From Liriodendron chinense (taxonomy: Eukaryota > Streptophyta > Magnoliopsida > Magnoliales > Magnoliaceae): a DNA stretch of 64,000 nucleotides. The position numbers were made by a program, and so were the translations under genes. The stretch spans positions 96,669 through 160,668 of the forward strand of contig PVNU02004113.1 of NCBI GenBank assembly GCA_003013855.2. Direction: 5' to 3'. Positions 1 through 12,935 of the stretch are shown here, piece after piece. A model generated the notes under the pieces. The model saw only the letters and a list, made by a program, of their open reading frames with translations, did no database searches and was not told the DNA's origin. The first letter of the stretch is position 1. Each line of letters opens with the position of its first letter.

Positions 1-889
1 ATTCCCAAGGTCGTGGTGTTATCTTCTCCAGAATTACCTGAACCATCAACCGAGAGAATGACCAAACCTGCCCCAGTATCGTCTGTGCCCACTGCCTCAA
101 CCAGTGCTCTTGTCGTTGGCATTCCTGAAGTCACTGGTATATTACTTATCTTTGTTGTCTTGACTGCTTTCTTTCTTGTTGTGGTTTCCTTGTACTGATG
201 TTCATCGTTTACTTTGTCAGTGACGATTCCTGCCTGTGCTCCTACCTCTGTGGTTTTGCCTGAAGCACTCATTTCTTCCCTTCGAGGCCTATCAAGACTA
301 AAGGCGAATCTTCTGACGAATATCGCCGATTCTCTAAAGAATGGGGATGAATGGTCTATCCTAGATGAGGGGCTGCAAGCGCGTGAATATAATGCTATAT
401 GGCTCATGATTGACCGTCTCCTTGTTGGTCAGTCACATGGTCCAATTCAAGGAAGGAATGGCCTGCGTCATTGGTGCAAAGCATCTCAGGTCTGATCCTT
501 TCGTTGAAGAAAAGCGTGGTCAGTTGCAGTCCCTTCTTCCGAAGTTAGAAGTACATAGGGCGGACATGGCTGCGGTAAGGCAAAACTGGCAAGTTGCTAG
601 CATCAGATGTCAAGGGGCCACAGAACGTCTCGAGGAGATTGACAGTGAAATAGCACGGCTCTAGGCTGAGCGTTTGGTTATACATGTCAACTTTTCCAAG
701 TTTAGTAGTCAGGAAGCTCGCTTGCGGTCATCTATTGATCAGCATGAGGTGAAGTATAATGTTGTAGAGGCTCAAATTACGGAATTGCAGCAGTTTCTAC
801 AGAATGTTCCTGATCCTACTCAAGTTTTGGCTGAAGCAGAGGCGGCACAAAGGGATGTTCAAAATTCTGCTATTGATGTGTTAGAGTAA
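1..889 (+). pseudogene. 3' part of the antisense PMD-type gene of copy I
   Basis: This is the homologue of 43430-44341 in copy II. It encodes the end of a Pro/Ser/Thr-rich tract, then after a short intron a long charged helical tail with heptad-like Leu/Ala/Glu spacing (for example SSLRGL, SLKNGDEWS, SSIDQHE, QVLAEAEA). It runs against gag-pol. The PMD domain itself would lie left of the window. It is broken by a frameshift near 410-480 and by a TAG near 661. The protein has no known catalytic motif in this part. A coiled coil suggests oligomerisation or partner binding, which is inference. The stop at 887-889 precedes the convergent gap before integrase. Confidence 0.8.
137..220 (+). other. 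Spliceosomal intron in antisense gene, copy I
   Basis: Donor GTATAT and acceptor TTTGTCAG flank an 84-base, T-rich segment. Splicing joins the exons in phase 1, and the joined frame matches that of copy II at the same place (43559-43636). Read-through gives a hydrophobic run and then a stop, as expected for a T-rich intron. Confidence 0.75.
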
Positions 890-1343
890 TATATGAAAAA
901 CTTAGATGGTTGAACTGCATCAATCTTCATTTGTGATTTGAAGTATGCTGTAATGAATATTGTAACAATATGTATACTATTGTAATTTTGGTTATATGTT
1001 ATGTTTTTAGCCTATTTGACATTTCTTCATTCGAGTTTGGATGCAAATAGATTAAGCTATTTGGAAAGGAACGTCCCCCTGTTAGGACTCAAACCTACGC
1101 CCATGTGAAAAGGATGTGATCAAGTCTTGATTTAGGGCTTATCCCAATTCTCGGTGGTCTTGAAAATGGCAAGGTGCCATACTTGACATGTCCTGAGTCT
1201 TAACGACTTTTCTGATACCTGTGCAAGTATAAGATAGATGATTAGTATTTAGATTTAATCATTGTGTGGTATTATTTCTTTTGGTATCTGTTTATTACAC
1301 TTTCCTCTAATGGGGTGTTTATAAATCACAACAATGAGCTTAT
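890..1343. other. Convergent gap between antisense gene and integrase, copy I
   Basis: No coding sequence is seen. The segment aligns by eye with 44342-44785 of copy II over most of its length, including an identical block around 1061-1088 (ttggaaaggaacgtcccc) and a later block around 1212-1245. It probably holds the 3' UTR and polyadenylation signals of the antisense gene. AATATG/TGTAA-rich sequence lies at 945-1000. Confidence 0.55.
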
Positions 1344-2485
1344 GTCAAGTATAATATCTTTAAAAAAATAAGCCATTCACCAGCGAACTGATGCCCTACC
1401 CCTTGCAATCAATTACTCCATAGGCGTTGTTGGAATAAACTTCATCAGCAATACACACTGGATCCCATTAGCACCAAATCGCCCCTTTTAAACGACCTGC
1501 CCCGAACTCGTTTATTGTATGAGGCTGAGATTTGTTTCTGATACATTTCGAGCCTTTGCTGAGCAACGAGCCTTTTTTTCATCTAGATCATCAAGCTCGG
1601 CCATTCTAGTCCTGACGTTTTGCTCGGATGTCAGGGAGTGCCGGAGCGCGACCTGTAGCAACTCGACCTATATCTCCATCGGGACTACCACCTCTGTACC
1701 GTATACTAAGGAGTAAGGTGTGGCTTTAGTGGCAGTGTGATACATGGTCTGATATGCCCATAATGCTTCGGGCAGATGTTTGTCCCAATCTTTCTTATTT
1801 TCCGCTACCGTTTTCTTCAAAATTTTCACGATAGTCTTGTTAAGGCTTCAGCCAGCCCATTTGCAGGAGGGTAATAAGGTGTCGAATAGCAGTGCTTGAT
1901 CTTGAATTTCATGCACAACTTGTCGATGGTGGCATTCTTGAAAGGTGTTCCGTTGTCATTGGTGATCTTCTCGGGGATACCATGTTAGTACAATATAGTA
2001 TGACGAATAACACCTTCAACATGTTTGGCCTTCACATGCCTAAGTGCCACTGCTTCGGCCCACTTGGAAAAGTAATCTGTTGCCGCTAGGATATACTGAT
2101 GTCCCTAGGACAAAGGTGGGCTGATTGGTCTGATCACATCCATGCCCCAGGTTGCGAAAGGCCAGGACATCACTGATTGATGCAACTCTTCCGGTGGCGA
2201 GTGCATGATATCTGCATGGATCTAGTATTGATGGCATTTTTTGACATATTCTATCGCATCTTTTGTCATCGTGGGCCAATAATATCTCATGTGCCAAACA
2301 CGGTAATGTAAGTTCTTGCCTCCTTGGTGAGCATCGCACTCTTCCCCGTGAGCCTCATTCAATGTGAAATACGCTTCATCTTGTTGGTCTAAGTAGCGCA
2401 GCAACACTCCCTCATACGAGCGTTTGTAAAGAACATCGTTCTGCATTATAAATGAACCGGCGCGTCTTCTAACTTGCATGCACAT
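1344..2485 (-). pseudogene. Integrase, Tat copy I
   Basis: Integrase inserts retroelement cDNA into the genome. The HHCC zinc-binding region is readable at 2222-2485 (EAHGEECDAHQGGKN, then YYWPTMTKDAIEYVKKCHQ). The core follows in shifted frames; the first catalytic Asp is intact in WGMDVI (about 2130), unlike in copy II. The C-terminal end near 1344-1380 matches the last residues of the copy II integrase but has an internal stop. Several frameshifts break the chain between 1500 and 2220. It is the last minus-strand domain, tail to tail with the antisense gene. Confidence 0.85.
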
Positions 2486-4483
2486 CTTGGGATCTTCTAG
2501 TAAAAATCCGTATTTTAAATAGTCGACGAATGGCCTTTTCCAATCATTTTCTTCTGTAATCTCAAAGCAACAGATGGGGTTCGCACTTGATTCACCACCA
2601 CGCAGTGCAGCTGTTGGTAGAATTCTTCTTTCTTCAATTATTACTTGAAGTAGGCTGCCCCCGGGATTAACCAGAGCGGCGGCAAACTGGCCAACGCATC
2701 GGCCTGTATATTTTCCTGCCTCGGTATATGTGAAATGTTGCTGTTATGGAATTGGTCGAACAGTGTTTGCACTTAGTGGCAGAAAGGTGACAACTTAGGT
2801 TTGCGGACCTCGTATTTTGTCGTCAATTGTTCGATGACTAGCCTGGAGTCACCATAGATCTGTATCGCTTTGATTCACATCTCTAGGGTGAGTTGTAGTC
2901 TGATGATGAGGGCTTGATATTCTGCTTCATTGTTGGTGCAAGCTGGCTCGATCGTAAATGAGTAAGGCAGCAAATCTCCTGCGGACTGATAAATATAACT
3001 CCTGCTCCTGCCCTTGTTGACCTGGAGGCTCCATCAAAGAAAATATGCCAGAGTCGGGGTTCTCCGATCATCATAACCTGGTCATCTGGGAGATCACATT
3101 CCATTTCTTCATTGCTCGGGACTGGATGCGCAGCGAGAAAATCTGCGATCGCTTGTCCTTTAATAGCTCGGGTTGGGACATACTTGATGTCGAATTCAGA
3201 GAGGAGAAGGGCCCACTTAGCTAAGCGTCCAGACAACATAGGCCGGCTCATGAGGAATTTGATTGGGTCTGCCTTAGATATTAATGTTTTTTGGTGCGAG
3301 AGGCAGTAATGCCTAAGTTTCTTCACAGCGAAAATGAGAGTGAGACATATCTTCTCAATTGATGAATACTTGAATTCAGATCCCACCAGCGTGTGGCTCA
3401 AATAATATAGCGCATTCTCCTTCTCTTCTTCATTCTTCTGTGCCAGGAGTGCCCCCGATAAGCTATCACCTACTACGATGTATAAAATTAGCAACTTTCC
3501 TTTGATTGGGGTGGCGAGGATTGGAGAATTCCAGAGCATTTCTTTCAATGAATCGAAAGCTTTCTGACAAGCATCATCCCATTCGAACTTAACGTCTTTC
3601 TTATTGAGGCAAGAGAACGGCTGACAACGACCAGCCAAGTTCGAAATGAATCTTTTCAGATATGCCACGCGGCCTTGAAAACTCTTCAACTGTTTCAGAT
3701 TCTTCGGTGGTGGAATTTTTCTAATGGCCTTAATCTTTGTAGGGTCAATCTTTATTCCCCTGTTCCTGACAACAAAGCCTAAGAATTTGCCAGACGCGAC
3801 CCCAAATGCGCACTTTAACGGATTCATACGGAGACTCTTCTTTGCCAACCGCCAAAACACTTGCCTCAGGTGTTCTCTGTGTTGTTCATGATCGGCCGAC
3901 CTCACAACCAAATCATCTACATAACATCCAACGTGCTTGTGCATCATATCCTGAAATATAACATGCATTGCGCGCTGATACGTTGCCCCTGCGTTCTTCA
4001 ACCCGAAGGGCATTATACGGTAACAGTAGATGTCGAGAGTCGTGCGAAAGGCTATAGCTTCTTCATCTTCTAGAGCCATACGAATTTGATTGTATCCCGA
4101 ATATCCATCCATAAAGGACATTACTGCATATCCTGTCATGCTATCAATCAACATCTCTAGAATCGGCAACGGAAAATCGTCTTTTGGGCAGGCTTCATTA
4201 AGGTTCCGGAATTCAGCACAGACCTGGATCTATCCATTCTTCTTCCTGACTGACACTATGTTTGAAATCCATCGGGGTACTTCACCTTTTGAACGAACCC
4301 GGCCTGGATCAACTTCTTAATTTCTTCCTCAATTTTGAGCACGATGTCAGGGTGGAATCGTCGTTGGGGTTGTTTGACTAGCTTCTTCTCCTTCATGATG
4401 CTCAGCTTGTGCATGGCGATTGTCAGATTAAGCCCTAGCATTTTCAAATATGTCCAGGCGAAGACGTCTTTATTCTCCCTCAA
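2486..4483 (-). pseudogene. Reverse transcriptase, RNase H and archaeal-type RNase H, Tat copy I
   Basis: The RT starts with the DVFAWTY leader at about 4470. It contains FMDGYSGYNQIRMA, the catalytic CYVDDLVV, and the connection with LKSFQGRVAYLKRF. A gypsy RNase H follows (YYLSHTLVGSEF, then RLAKWALLLSEFD). The beginning of a second RNase H (FFDGASRSTRAGAGVIF) follows that. The second domain marks the Tat lineage. RT and the first RNase H are open for 428 residues (2883-4169). A frameshift near 4170-4256 separates the RT N-terminus, and another near 2940 breaks the second RNase H. The catalytic YVDD is intact here but changed in copy II. Confidence 0.9.
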
Positions 4484-6097
4484 CAGCTGTATGTATTTCT
4501 CTCTTTCATCTTTCTAAACATTTTTGCTCAGGTATGTGTTCCTGGGTTCTTCAAGGGTGCCCAAATTTACTTCTTCAAGTTCATCAATCGTTGGTTGTCC
4601 AACATCCTCTAGTTACACAGGTGTGACACTTGGCTGGACAATGTCGATAGGATCTCGCAACTGTATTTCTTCTATAGGACCGATAGTTACCATATTCACG
4701 CTTGCCTTAACTCCTAGACCCTCTCCGTTTCTGTATACTTGCTTATATTCTTCAAATGGTGCTAGCAATCTCTTCTTTGTGCCTAAATCTTGGCTGGAGA
4801 ATCCCATATTTCTCATAATTTTTCGGTTGGCTCTACTGTATCTCTTCTCCTCTATCAGCTGAGGTCGGGCAGATTCTCTTCCTTCTTCTTCTTCTGATGA
4901 TACTGGCTGACTTGGGCCTAACTGAAACTTGATATCTTTCTGAGTGATATCTCTTGACGGCACAATGAATTGGCTGGGAGCTTTAGGGAATGGCTTGACT
5001 CTTCCTATCTTGGGTACCGTCATGTTGAAGCTGGACTTGAGCATACTCATGTATTGATCTGAGATCAGTTTTAACACAGATGCCTTGGCTGATGAAAATG
5101 TTGCGGTACCACATAGAACTTCTTCGTGATTGGCTGAGGTTGATTTTCCAAATGATACTGGGATCTTCCCCGAGCAAGAGGCTGAGGTTTACTTTTTTGT
5201 TCAACCTTTTCGACTCGAGGTTTTGCCCCTTGCCCTTTCTTCATTACATTAGGCTTCTTGCCAGTCTTACTGCTGTCAGACAAGTCGTAATATTTTGTAT
5301 TGGCCAAAAATGACTCAGCTATTGTGTATGGCTTCGGATCTACTGCTACCCCGTCTCTGTTGTATTTGAAGCACTGATGAAACATCGAAGGGATTATGCG
5401 ATTCTGATGGAGTTAAGGCCTCCCTAAGAGGAGATTGTATGTTGTCACTACGTTGATCACTTGACATGTTACTTTCATCAGTCATTTCTTCGATCTCTAA
5501 CATCATCGTGATTGATTCGAGTGTACACTGACTGTCTTGGTTGAACCCTTGAATCATCACGAGACTCGGGTGTAATGCTGATTGTCTATAACCTAACTTC
5601 TGTAACATCTTCAATGGCATGATATTTACGGCAGACCCATCATCCAACATGCACCTTTTGACCTATGTGTTCCTTATTACTCCCGTGACCATCAACAGAC
5701 GGTTGTTGTCTGTTAATTCGATAGTGCGGTCTTCTTCTGAGAAAGTGATTGTCGAGGGATGGTCGACATGCATGACTTGTGACACCGGTATATACCCCTC
5801 CCAAAATATATCTGTATTATTCATTTCTTCTTCTATTTCTATCATCATAACCTCCCTGACCTCACTGTCAAGTAAGGTATTGATTAGCATTTCTCTGTAC
5901 ACTTTCAAGAGACACAAAGCATCATATATACTTAAGCGGGCGGGGACCTTTCGCAAATGCGACACAACGTTGTATGCTACAGGTCTCGAGCTTAGCTGGC
6001 TGGTCCTGGCCTCGACGACCTTCTCTTTTCAGTTTCTGCATGCGGGGTCCCTCTTGCAGCCTATCAGGGATAACATCTTCTTACATTGGGTCATCCG
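4484..6097 (-). pseudogene. Protease and protease-RT linker, Tat copy I
   Basis: The retropepsin-like domain has the motif MLDDGSAVNIMPL at about 5650. DDGS replaces the usual DTG/DSG, as is common in Tat elements. Upstream is the conserved SHLRKVPARLSIYDALC stretch (5663-5965), which ends in a stop before the protease motif. Downstream the linker (4613-5077) has VPKIGRVKPFPKAPSQFIVP and an acidic Ser/Glu stretch. It has no function I can name but is shared with copy II. The chain is cut at 6098 by the 4.3 kb solo LTR and resumes at 10436. Confidence 0.8.
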
Positions 6098-6586
6098 TGT
6101 AAGACCCGTACCCTGAGTTGCCTTCCAAACGTTTAGTTTCTGGTGCCGGTACGTCCCGGATGAACCAAATTAGCGAGCCTTAATCGTGACCCTATTTTAG
6201 TACCGTATTGACCAAGACCTATACCCCGGCGACCGCGTAGGCGCTGCAATTCCAACGCCGCGCAGCACGCCCCATTGCAATACCCGGTGTGAAAGTTGCT
6301 ATCATTTGCGCAATCTGAGGCTGGCCGCGTAACGCACGTGTGCCGCTGGCCCCACTTGTACAAATCCCAAGAAAAATCAAATCAATCAATCAATTACCCT
6401 CACCCTCACCCATACCCCTCTCATCACCCTAGTCTACACAAACCCTACTCACCCCATCCCTCTCTCACAAAAAAGTCAAGGGAGCCCATACCTTCCATGC
6501 CCCCTCCCATACCATCCTACTCCCCCTCCCATGCTAACCATCATGACCTCATGACCCCTCCTTTCTACCCATACATGACCTTACGT

Positions 6587-6607
6587 GGGGGGGGGGGGGG
6601 GGGGGGG
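6587..6607 (+). repeat. G21 homopolymer
   Basis: There are 21 consecutive G residues after CCTTACGT. The exact length should be treated with caution. Confidence 0.95.
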
Positions 6608-7284
6608 TGAGGGGCTTCTCATTTTCCAAAATTTACAAAAAAAAAAGGAGAGAGAAAAAGAAAAGAGAGAGAAAAGATTAAGAAGAGAGAGATTAAGATG
6701 GTGATTAGGATAAGAAGGTGAAGATCAAAGCTTGGAGGGCCCCAACTATCATCCAAATCGTTCGATCAACCACCCGACCTGATCCAACCGTTCATCTTTC
6801 GAGGTGAGTGCAAGGGAGATGAAATTCCCTCTCTACCATGCTTTTTCCTTTCATTTTTGGTGGGCCCACAAGGGTAGGACCCACCTTGTGTATGTATGGT
6901 ACGTATGGTGGACCCCATAGTGGTGGGCCTCACCCGATGGCTGGTTCTCCTTGATTCTTCCTCTCTCTTTCCTTTATCATTTTTTTGTATTGATTTGAGT
7001 AGATCATGGGGCTCACAAGTGGGCCGCGTTGTGGGACAACGTGCATTGCATCCTACCATAGTATGGCCCACCTTTATGCTTATTTGCCATTTAACTTGTT
7101 GATTAGAGGACAAAAATATGAGTGAAGGAAAAAGGCATAGATCGTCTTGGTCCAAGATTTTTGGGCCCACCGTGTGATGGACAACTAGATGGATGGATTG
7201 GATCATCCATGAATGGGCCCACATACCTGAAATAATAATAATAATATAATAATAATAGTAATAATGAAATAAAGAAAAAAAAAC

Positions 7285-8935
7285 CCAGACGTTGGACGTT
7301 CTCAGCGTCTCTGACGCTGGAACTGTCCAGCGTCCAGACTTCCTAAACCAAAGGAGTGGGGTCCCACTCGTGGGAACCACCATGATGTATGGATTTAATC
7401 CACACCGTCCATATTTTCTGTCAGGCCATGTTAGGCCTTGGATAAAAAAAAATGAAGCAGATCCAGATCTCAGGTGGACCACACCATAGAAAACAGTGTA
7501 GGTAATGATGCCTGTTGTTTAGATCTTCTTTGGCCCACCTTTATGTTTCTAGGACAAATCACCTACCCAATATAGGGTCTATGGGTTCCTCATGAGCTGG
7601 GGAATTTGATGAATGGCATGGATCGTCCCCAAGTGGGCCCTACTTGATAAATAAAAGAAAAAAAAATAAACAGAACGTCCAGACACTGGACGTTCACAGC
7701 GTCAGAGACGCTGGAACAGTCCAGCATCAAGACCTGGACGACGTGAGTGGGGTCCCCACTCGTGGGACCCACCTTGATGTTTTTGTTCGATCCACACCGT
7801 CCATCTGTTTTCCCGAATCATTTTAGGGCTAGGGCCCAAGTATGAACCATATCCAAATCTTAAGCGGACCGCACCACATGAAACAGTGGGGGAGAATGAT
7901 GCCTACTGCTGAGCTTTCTTCGGCCCATCGTGATGTTTGTAGGCTATATCACCTGTCCAATATTGGACTCTTTGGGTCCCCCATGAGCTGGGGAATCTGA
8001 TGAATGGAGTGGATCATCCTTATGTGGGCCGCACTAGACGAAAACAGAAAAAAACAGAAAAAATGAAGCAAGGCTCCCAGCGTCTCTGTCACTAGGAGTA
8101 ATCCAGCGGACGCGGATTAGTACTGACAGGTGGAGTAGCTATCTCGCTACTGAAGTGACGTCACCAACTTCTATGGGCCCCACCGTGTTGTATGTGTTAT
8201 ATCCACACCGTCCATCCATTTGGAGAGATCATTTTAGGGCATGATCTTAAGAATGAGACAGATCCAAATCTCAAGAGGACCCTACCAAAGAAAACAGTGG
8301 GGACAGTGACCAGACCGTTGAAACCTTCCTACGGCCCACCATGATGTTTATTTGAGATCCAACCTGCCACTATGTGTTTATTTGAGATCCAACCTGTTCA
8401 TAAGTTCACACATGTACGAAAAAGGGAAAACAAGATATCAGCTTGATCGAAAACTTCTTGGCCCAAGAAGTTTTTAATGGTAGGAGATCAATCCCCAGTG
8501 TTTTCATTGGTGAGGTACACTTTAGACTCACGTTGTCCAGCAGGTGGCCCACTCGTGGGACCCACCATGATGTATTGTCTTATCCACGCTGCCCATCTAT
8601 TTTTCCCAGATTATTGTAGGACATGGCCCCAAATATGAGGCAGATCCAAACGTCAGATGGACCACACCCGCAGGGAATAGTGGTCATTGATGCCCACCAT
8701 TGAAAACTTCCTTGGGGCCACTCTAGTGTTTATTTTTCATCCAACTAAAGGTTGTGGGCCCATCTTTAGGTTCCACTTTAATGGATGTATTGTGTATCAT
8801 GCCACTCATCTTGATCGACGCGTGGGGCCCGATTTGAGTGGGCTTCATTTAGAAAATGGTGGTGATTGAATACCTACCACTGAAACTTCCTAAGACTTAC
8901 GATGGTGAGTATTTGCTATCCAACCAGTAGGCGGG
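7285..8935. repeat. About four diverged tandem units of roughly 0.4 kb in the solo LTR
   Basis: Each unit repeats the order: inverted-repeat segment (for example GGACGTTC with CAGCGTCTCTGACGCTGG), CCCACTCGTGGGACCCACC, ATCCACACCGTCCAT, ATGAGGCAGATCCA, GGACCACACC, AACAGTGG, then GGCCCACCATGATGTTT. Unit starts fall near 7350, 7743, 8150 and 8550. The copies are diverged and have indels. The last unit lacks the inverted-repeat segment. Confidence 0.75.
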
Positions 8936-10435
8936 GCCCACCATGGTCCTTCCTTTGATATATATGTTTTATTTATGCCGTACACCTATTTTGTCAGCCT
9001 ATTTTGTAAGTGCGGGCCCAAGTATGGGGCCGATATGGTCTCAAGTGGGCTATGCCATGAAGACCTTTACATTTTCAATGGGGCCCACAGTCCGGGTCCC
9101 ACTCTCTATATATATTGGGCCATTTAAGGCCAACATTGCATGATATGTTTGATAACATGCTAGTATACTTAGCTTGATACTTCACACTGATAATATGCTT
9201 AGTATAATGAATACCATGCTCATTCATATGCCCATACGCATCATTTGTATGCCTGTTATGGACCACGATTAATCATAGCATATGCTAGTTGGCTTGTTAT
9301 ACTTAGGGGACCCGTACGAGACAGGGTCGCCCCACATAATTGCGCAGTATGCGTAAGTTTGGTGCAAGACTTGGATTGTATGACTCATGCATTTCACATT
9401 ATACATGTCACGATCGCCTTCACACCCTAGCAGCATCGGGGTGGTGGCCACCATAGTCACATCGTGGTTGGCGATAATGGACACCGAAAACATGTTCTAG
9501 CACGTGGGCGCTATGGATGTCCTTGGGTGAAAGTCCCTAAACCCTGTGATACTAGTACAATGCTCCAATGTCGAGACCGAGTGGATAACATGAGCGCCCG
9601 AGTGCCAAATACCAGTAGATCGCGTCTCCCACTGTGTCGAGGTCGGTTGGAAAGGGGTGTGACCTTATCCGCCCAAGTGGAGTGGGCTATAAGCTAGGTC
9701 GATCTGACCAGCTCGTGAAATGGGTCCGCTATCGGCGAGCCGGGTGGGCATTGGCATACCACTGACGAGGCGGATAGTGAGGTCTTTTCTACTCGCTTGG
9801 TTATGCGCGATGTGCGACAGCCAGTATCAGAGTACACTAGACCCCGATGATGTCCCAGATAAGAACCATTTTGATACGTGGATTAGTTGAGGATTGAGGT
9901 GTTTGCATTGCATCTCTAGCATGTAACACTCGGCCATGTAGGCCTTTACATCACATAGCCTTGGGATGGTTGATAACATTGATGAACCTGGTAACGTAGC
10001 CCTCTATTACTTTCGCTTACTCTGATATCTGTATACTTGTCATATGCATCACACGAGCACACACACACACACTCTACTGAGCTTCGTAGGAAGCTTATGC
10101 GCGTTTGTTTACGCTGTAGGTAGTTGGGCACATCAACAGCGTTGAGCTCGGTTCATGTACCTAACATTTTAAACTTTTGCTACATTTTGTATTTTCCTTT
10201 CCAGCACTGTACTCAACAAACTTATTAGTGGATATCTGATGATGTTTTATGGTTTTGATTATGCTCCTTTACAAAAAAATTTACCTTGAAAATCCTCCTG
10301 GTGGGATCCCAGGATCGAAACCTGGCATATGAGAGCTAGGAGCCGAGAATGAGGTACTACGGAGGCTGTTGGCACCAAGGTTGACGATCGAGAATTTAGT
10401 GAGCCCGGTCCCCGGGTTTGGGGCGTGACAATCCG

Positions 10436-12553
10436 ACCTCTGAGCAGTACGGTCAGGCATTTATCTTCTTGATCGTAAGATGACTGCGTCAACTTCTCCC
10501 TCAATTGCATGTGGGGTTTCTTCGGACGGTGCTTGTTCGACAAATGACACCATTTCACAATATGCCATGTTCGTCATGGGTCGTATCTGCTCCTGTAATA
10601 TTTCTCTCCTTCCTCTTCCCCTGTTCTTTCTTCGGTTAACGAGCCTTCGTCTATTCTCGAGTCTTTTTTTGCTACTGACTAGAGTCCATGGTTCCTTTGG
10701 CTCGGGGAATGAAGTCGGTCGGTTGGTGTCATTTCCTATTGGGATTGCTGAAATTGTCCCAGTTGTTTCCTTTGTCGTCTTGGGTACTTTCATGCTAATG
10801 ACCCCTTGATTGATCAACCTCTATATCCTTCCTTTCAAGGAGAAGCAATATTCTGTTTTGTGGCTGACACATTGATGATATTTACAATATTTGGGATTGT
10901 TTATTCGCCCGACTTCATGGGGACGGACAGGTTCTGGCAGACGCATTAAGCCTTCCTCGATCAATTGTTCCATGATCGGAACTAGATCGGCCATATTAAA
11001 TGTGTATGGGGCTTTTGCCCTTTCTCTCTCAGCTATAGATATGCGTCTGGGTGCATAGGGTCTTTTACCCTTGTCCTGTACGACTGTTGTCTTCATCTCT
11101 GGCTTATGATTGGCAACGGGACGTTTTCGGTCATTTTGGTCATTGCGCTTGTCGACTTGGTGGATTTCTACTATTCTTCCCATCTCTCTCTTCTGTCTCT
11201 CGGGTCTGAGGTTTACCCGGGATGCTGCTTCCTCCACCAGATGCGCTTTCGTCGTCAGCTCACGAAAGGAGTTGAAGGTATTGCCTGACAATCCATACAA
11301 GATCATAAGGTTCAGACCCCTCAGACACGTCTTCATTTACTCACCTTCACTGGGTAATTCATGACATTGAGCTGCTGTGGTTCCCCATTGGTCGATGAAC
11401 TTCTCAACTGGTTGACCGTTTCTCTGCCTGACCAATGCTAGGTCTGTTAATGAGATCTCCCTTTCTGACGCAAAGAATTTTGAGATGAAGGTGTCCTGCA
11501 TTTGCTCCCATGTCCTTATAGAGCTGGCTGGTAACGACATGTACCACTGGAAGGCTTTTCCTGTCAGGGTTGATCCGAATAGCCACATGCAATACTGCAG
11601 GACTGTAAACTAATTGCCTAACGTAGTCAAGAAGTGGGTGATATGTTCTTCTGGTAATCCTCTGCCGTTGAACTTTTCGAAGTTCGGGCATTTGAAATTG
11701 ACCGAGAATGGTACCTCTTCTACCTCTGGTGGGTATGGGACCCGAAATTTATAGTTGTCTCTCCTCTCCTTCTCTTTTTCTTATTGCATCATGTGGGTAA
11801 TCGTCTGGGATAACTCTTCTTGTGAAATGTGTGATGTAGAAAGTGGTGCACATTCTATTGGCGCGACCCTGAGATGGACGAGCGGTTCAGGTTCAGCTGG
11901 ACCTTTTGCTACCCCTTGGGATTCCTCTGTTGACTAATGAGTGGGTGGCGCGATACTTTTGGTGGCATTCTGGGCTATTAAAGTGGTCAAGGCTTCTTAA
12001 ATAGCCCTCATCCAATCGATTGTCTCGCGATTAGCCTCAACCAATATGTCGATCTGATCTTGGAATGGAGGTAGTTCTTCTGCTTCATACGGTCCTTCTT
12101 CTTCTTAGCCACTTGAACCATTACCACTTACACTGACGGGATCTTCCAAGCCGACCTCCGTCTTGGTTCGAAGACTATCATGGGCTTGGATTTCTTTACA
12201 TGCGCGTGCCTGGTCAGTTTCTGTAAGGTGCGAGCTATCTTGGACAACGACGGGAACTGCTTGACTGTCATCGCAGGCACTGCGGGTTTGGCTGATACGA
12301 CCGAACCGTTGATAGGGATCTTTTATCCCTGTTTTGGCTGCCATTGTTTCCTTATGAGGGAGCGAGGTTTTGCAATATTCGCCCTCTTGTGTGCAGCTAT
12401 GATGGTTGCTTTCTTCTGTTCTTTCTTCTGTCTTCGAGTCTCAACCAACTGCCATTCTGAGCTTGGGCTGGCTGTTGCAGTTGCGGTGAAATGGGGGAAA
12501 GTGAAACCCCCGTTGGCAAGGAAGATGCACGGACTTGTCATCAAGTATGCCAT
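10436..12553 (-). pseudogene. Gag, Tat copy I
   Basis: Gag packages the RNA in the cytoplasmic particle. The N-terminal part (12323-12553) has a basic QLVETRRQKKEQKK stretch. The central retrotransposon-gag domain is at 11337-11588 (LTGKAFQWYMSLP, then FISKFFA). The C-terminal part (10821-11336) has YCKYHQCVSHKTEYCF, a CCHC-like zinc motif of the type seen in Tat elements. A downstream basic segment (10461-10817) with NRRRLVNRRKNRGRG leads into the protease region. Several stops and frameshifts split it. Homology to copy II gag (49865-51735) is clear throughout. Confidence 0.85.
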
Positions 12554-12935
12554 CTCTTCTATTTGTAGTGGTATCTTGTTAATTCTGCAGTAGTCAAAAA
12601 ATCATTAAAACAGTTCATAAATGCGGTCGGGAACATGAACCCATCGATCACAGTGCATAAATTAATGGAAATAAGCAAGAATGAGACAAATACGCGTGGT
12701 TGTAAAAGTTTGTGGGTTTAAAAACCTTTGATTTACCATTTACTACCTTAAAAATGAAGAGAAGAACGTTCCCGTTGAGAGTAGCCAGTTTAGCGCTCGA
12801 GGGCACCGAAACATTATGCCTCGTGATAGACCTCCTATGTACACATTCGTATTTGCGAATGATTAATCTTAGAGCGTTTCTATATTCAAAGCTAACCAGA
12901 GATTCTGGGTTCGATCCCCAGCATAGTCGCCAGTT
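12554..12935 (-). promoter_or_regulatory. 5' leader with primer-binding site, Tat copy I
   Basis: The primer-binding site is 12915-12932, minus strand TGGCGACTATGCTGGGGA, three bases inside the LTR. Copy II has the same site with two changes. The site resembles those of Ogre/Tat elements, but I did not assign the primer tRNA. The rest is leader without coding sequence; it aligns with 51736-52098. Confidence 0.75.

Larger units (their letters stand above)
6098..10430 (-). mobile_element. 4.3 kb solo LTR with target duplication ATCCG
   Basis: It is bounded by TG...CA and by the direct repeat ATCCG at 6093-6097 and 10431-10435, inside the gag/protease region of copy I. On the minus strand it begins TGTCACGCCCCAAACCCGGG and ends GGGTCTTACA, ends I associate with plant gypsy chromovirus LTRs. 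No gag or pol domain and no internal pair of ends is visible, so I call it a solo LTR, formed by recombination between two LTRs. It contains a G21 run, tandem units of about 0.4 kb, and an ACACACAC tract near 10060. No coding sequence is supported. Confidence 0.88.

Noticed and set aside
6766..7482. 238-residue minus-strand open frame
   Set aside because: It runs through tandem non-coding repeats and microsatellite-like TAA sequence inside the solo LTR and has no domain.
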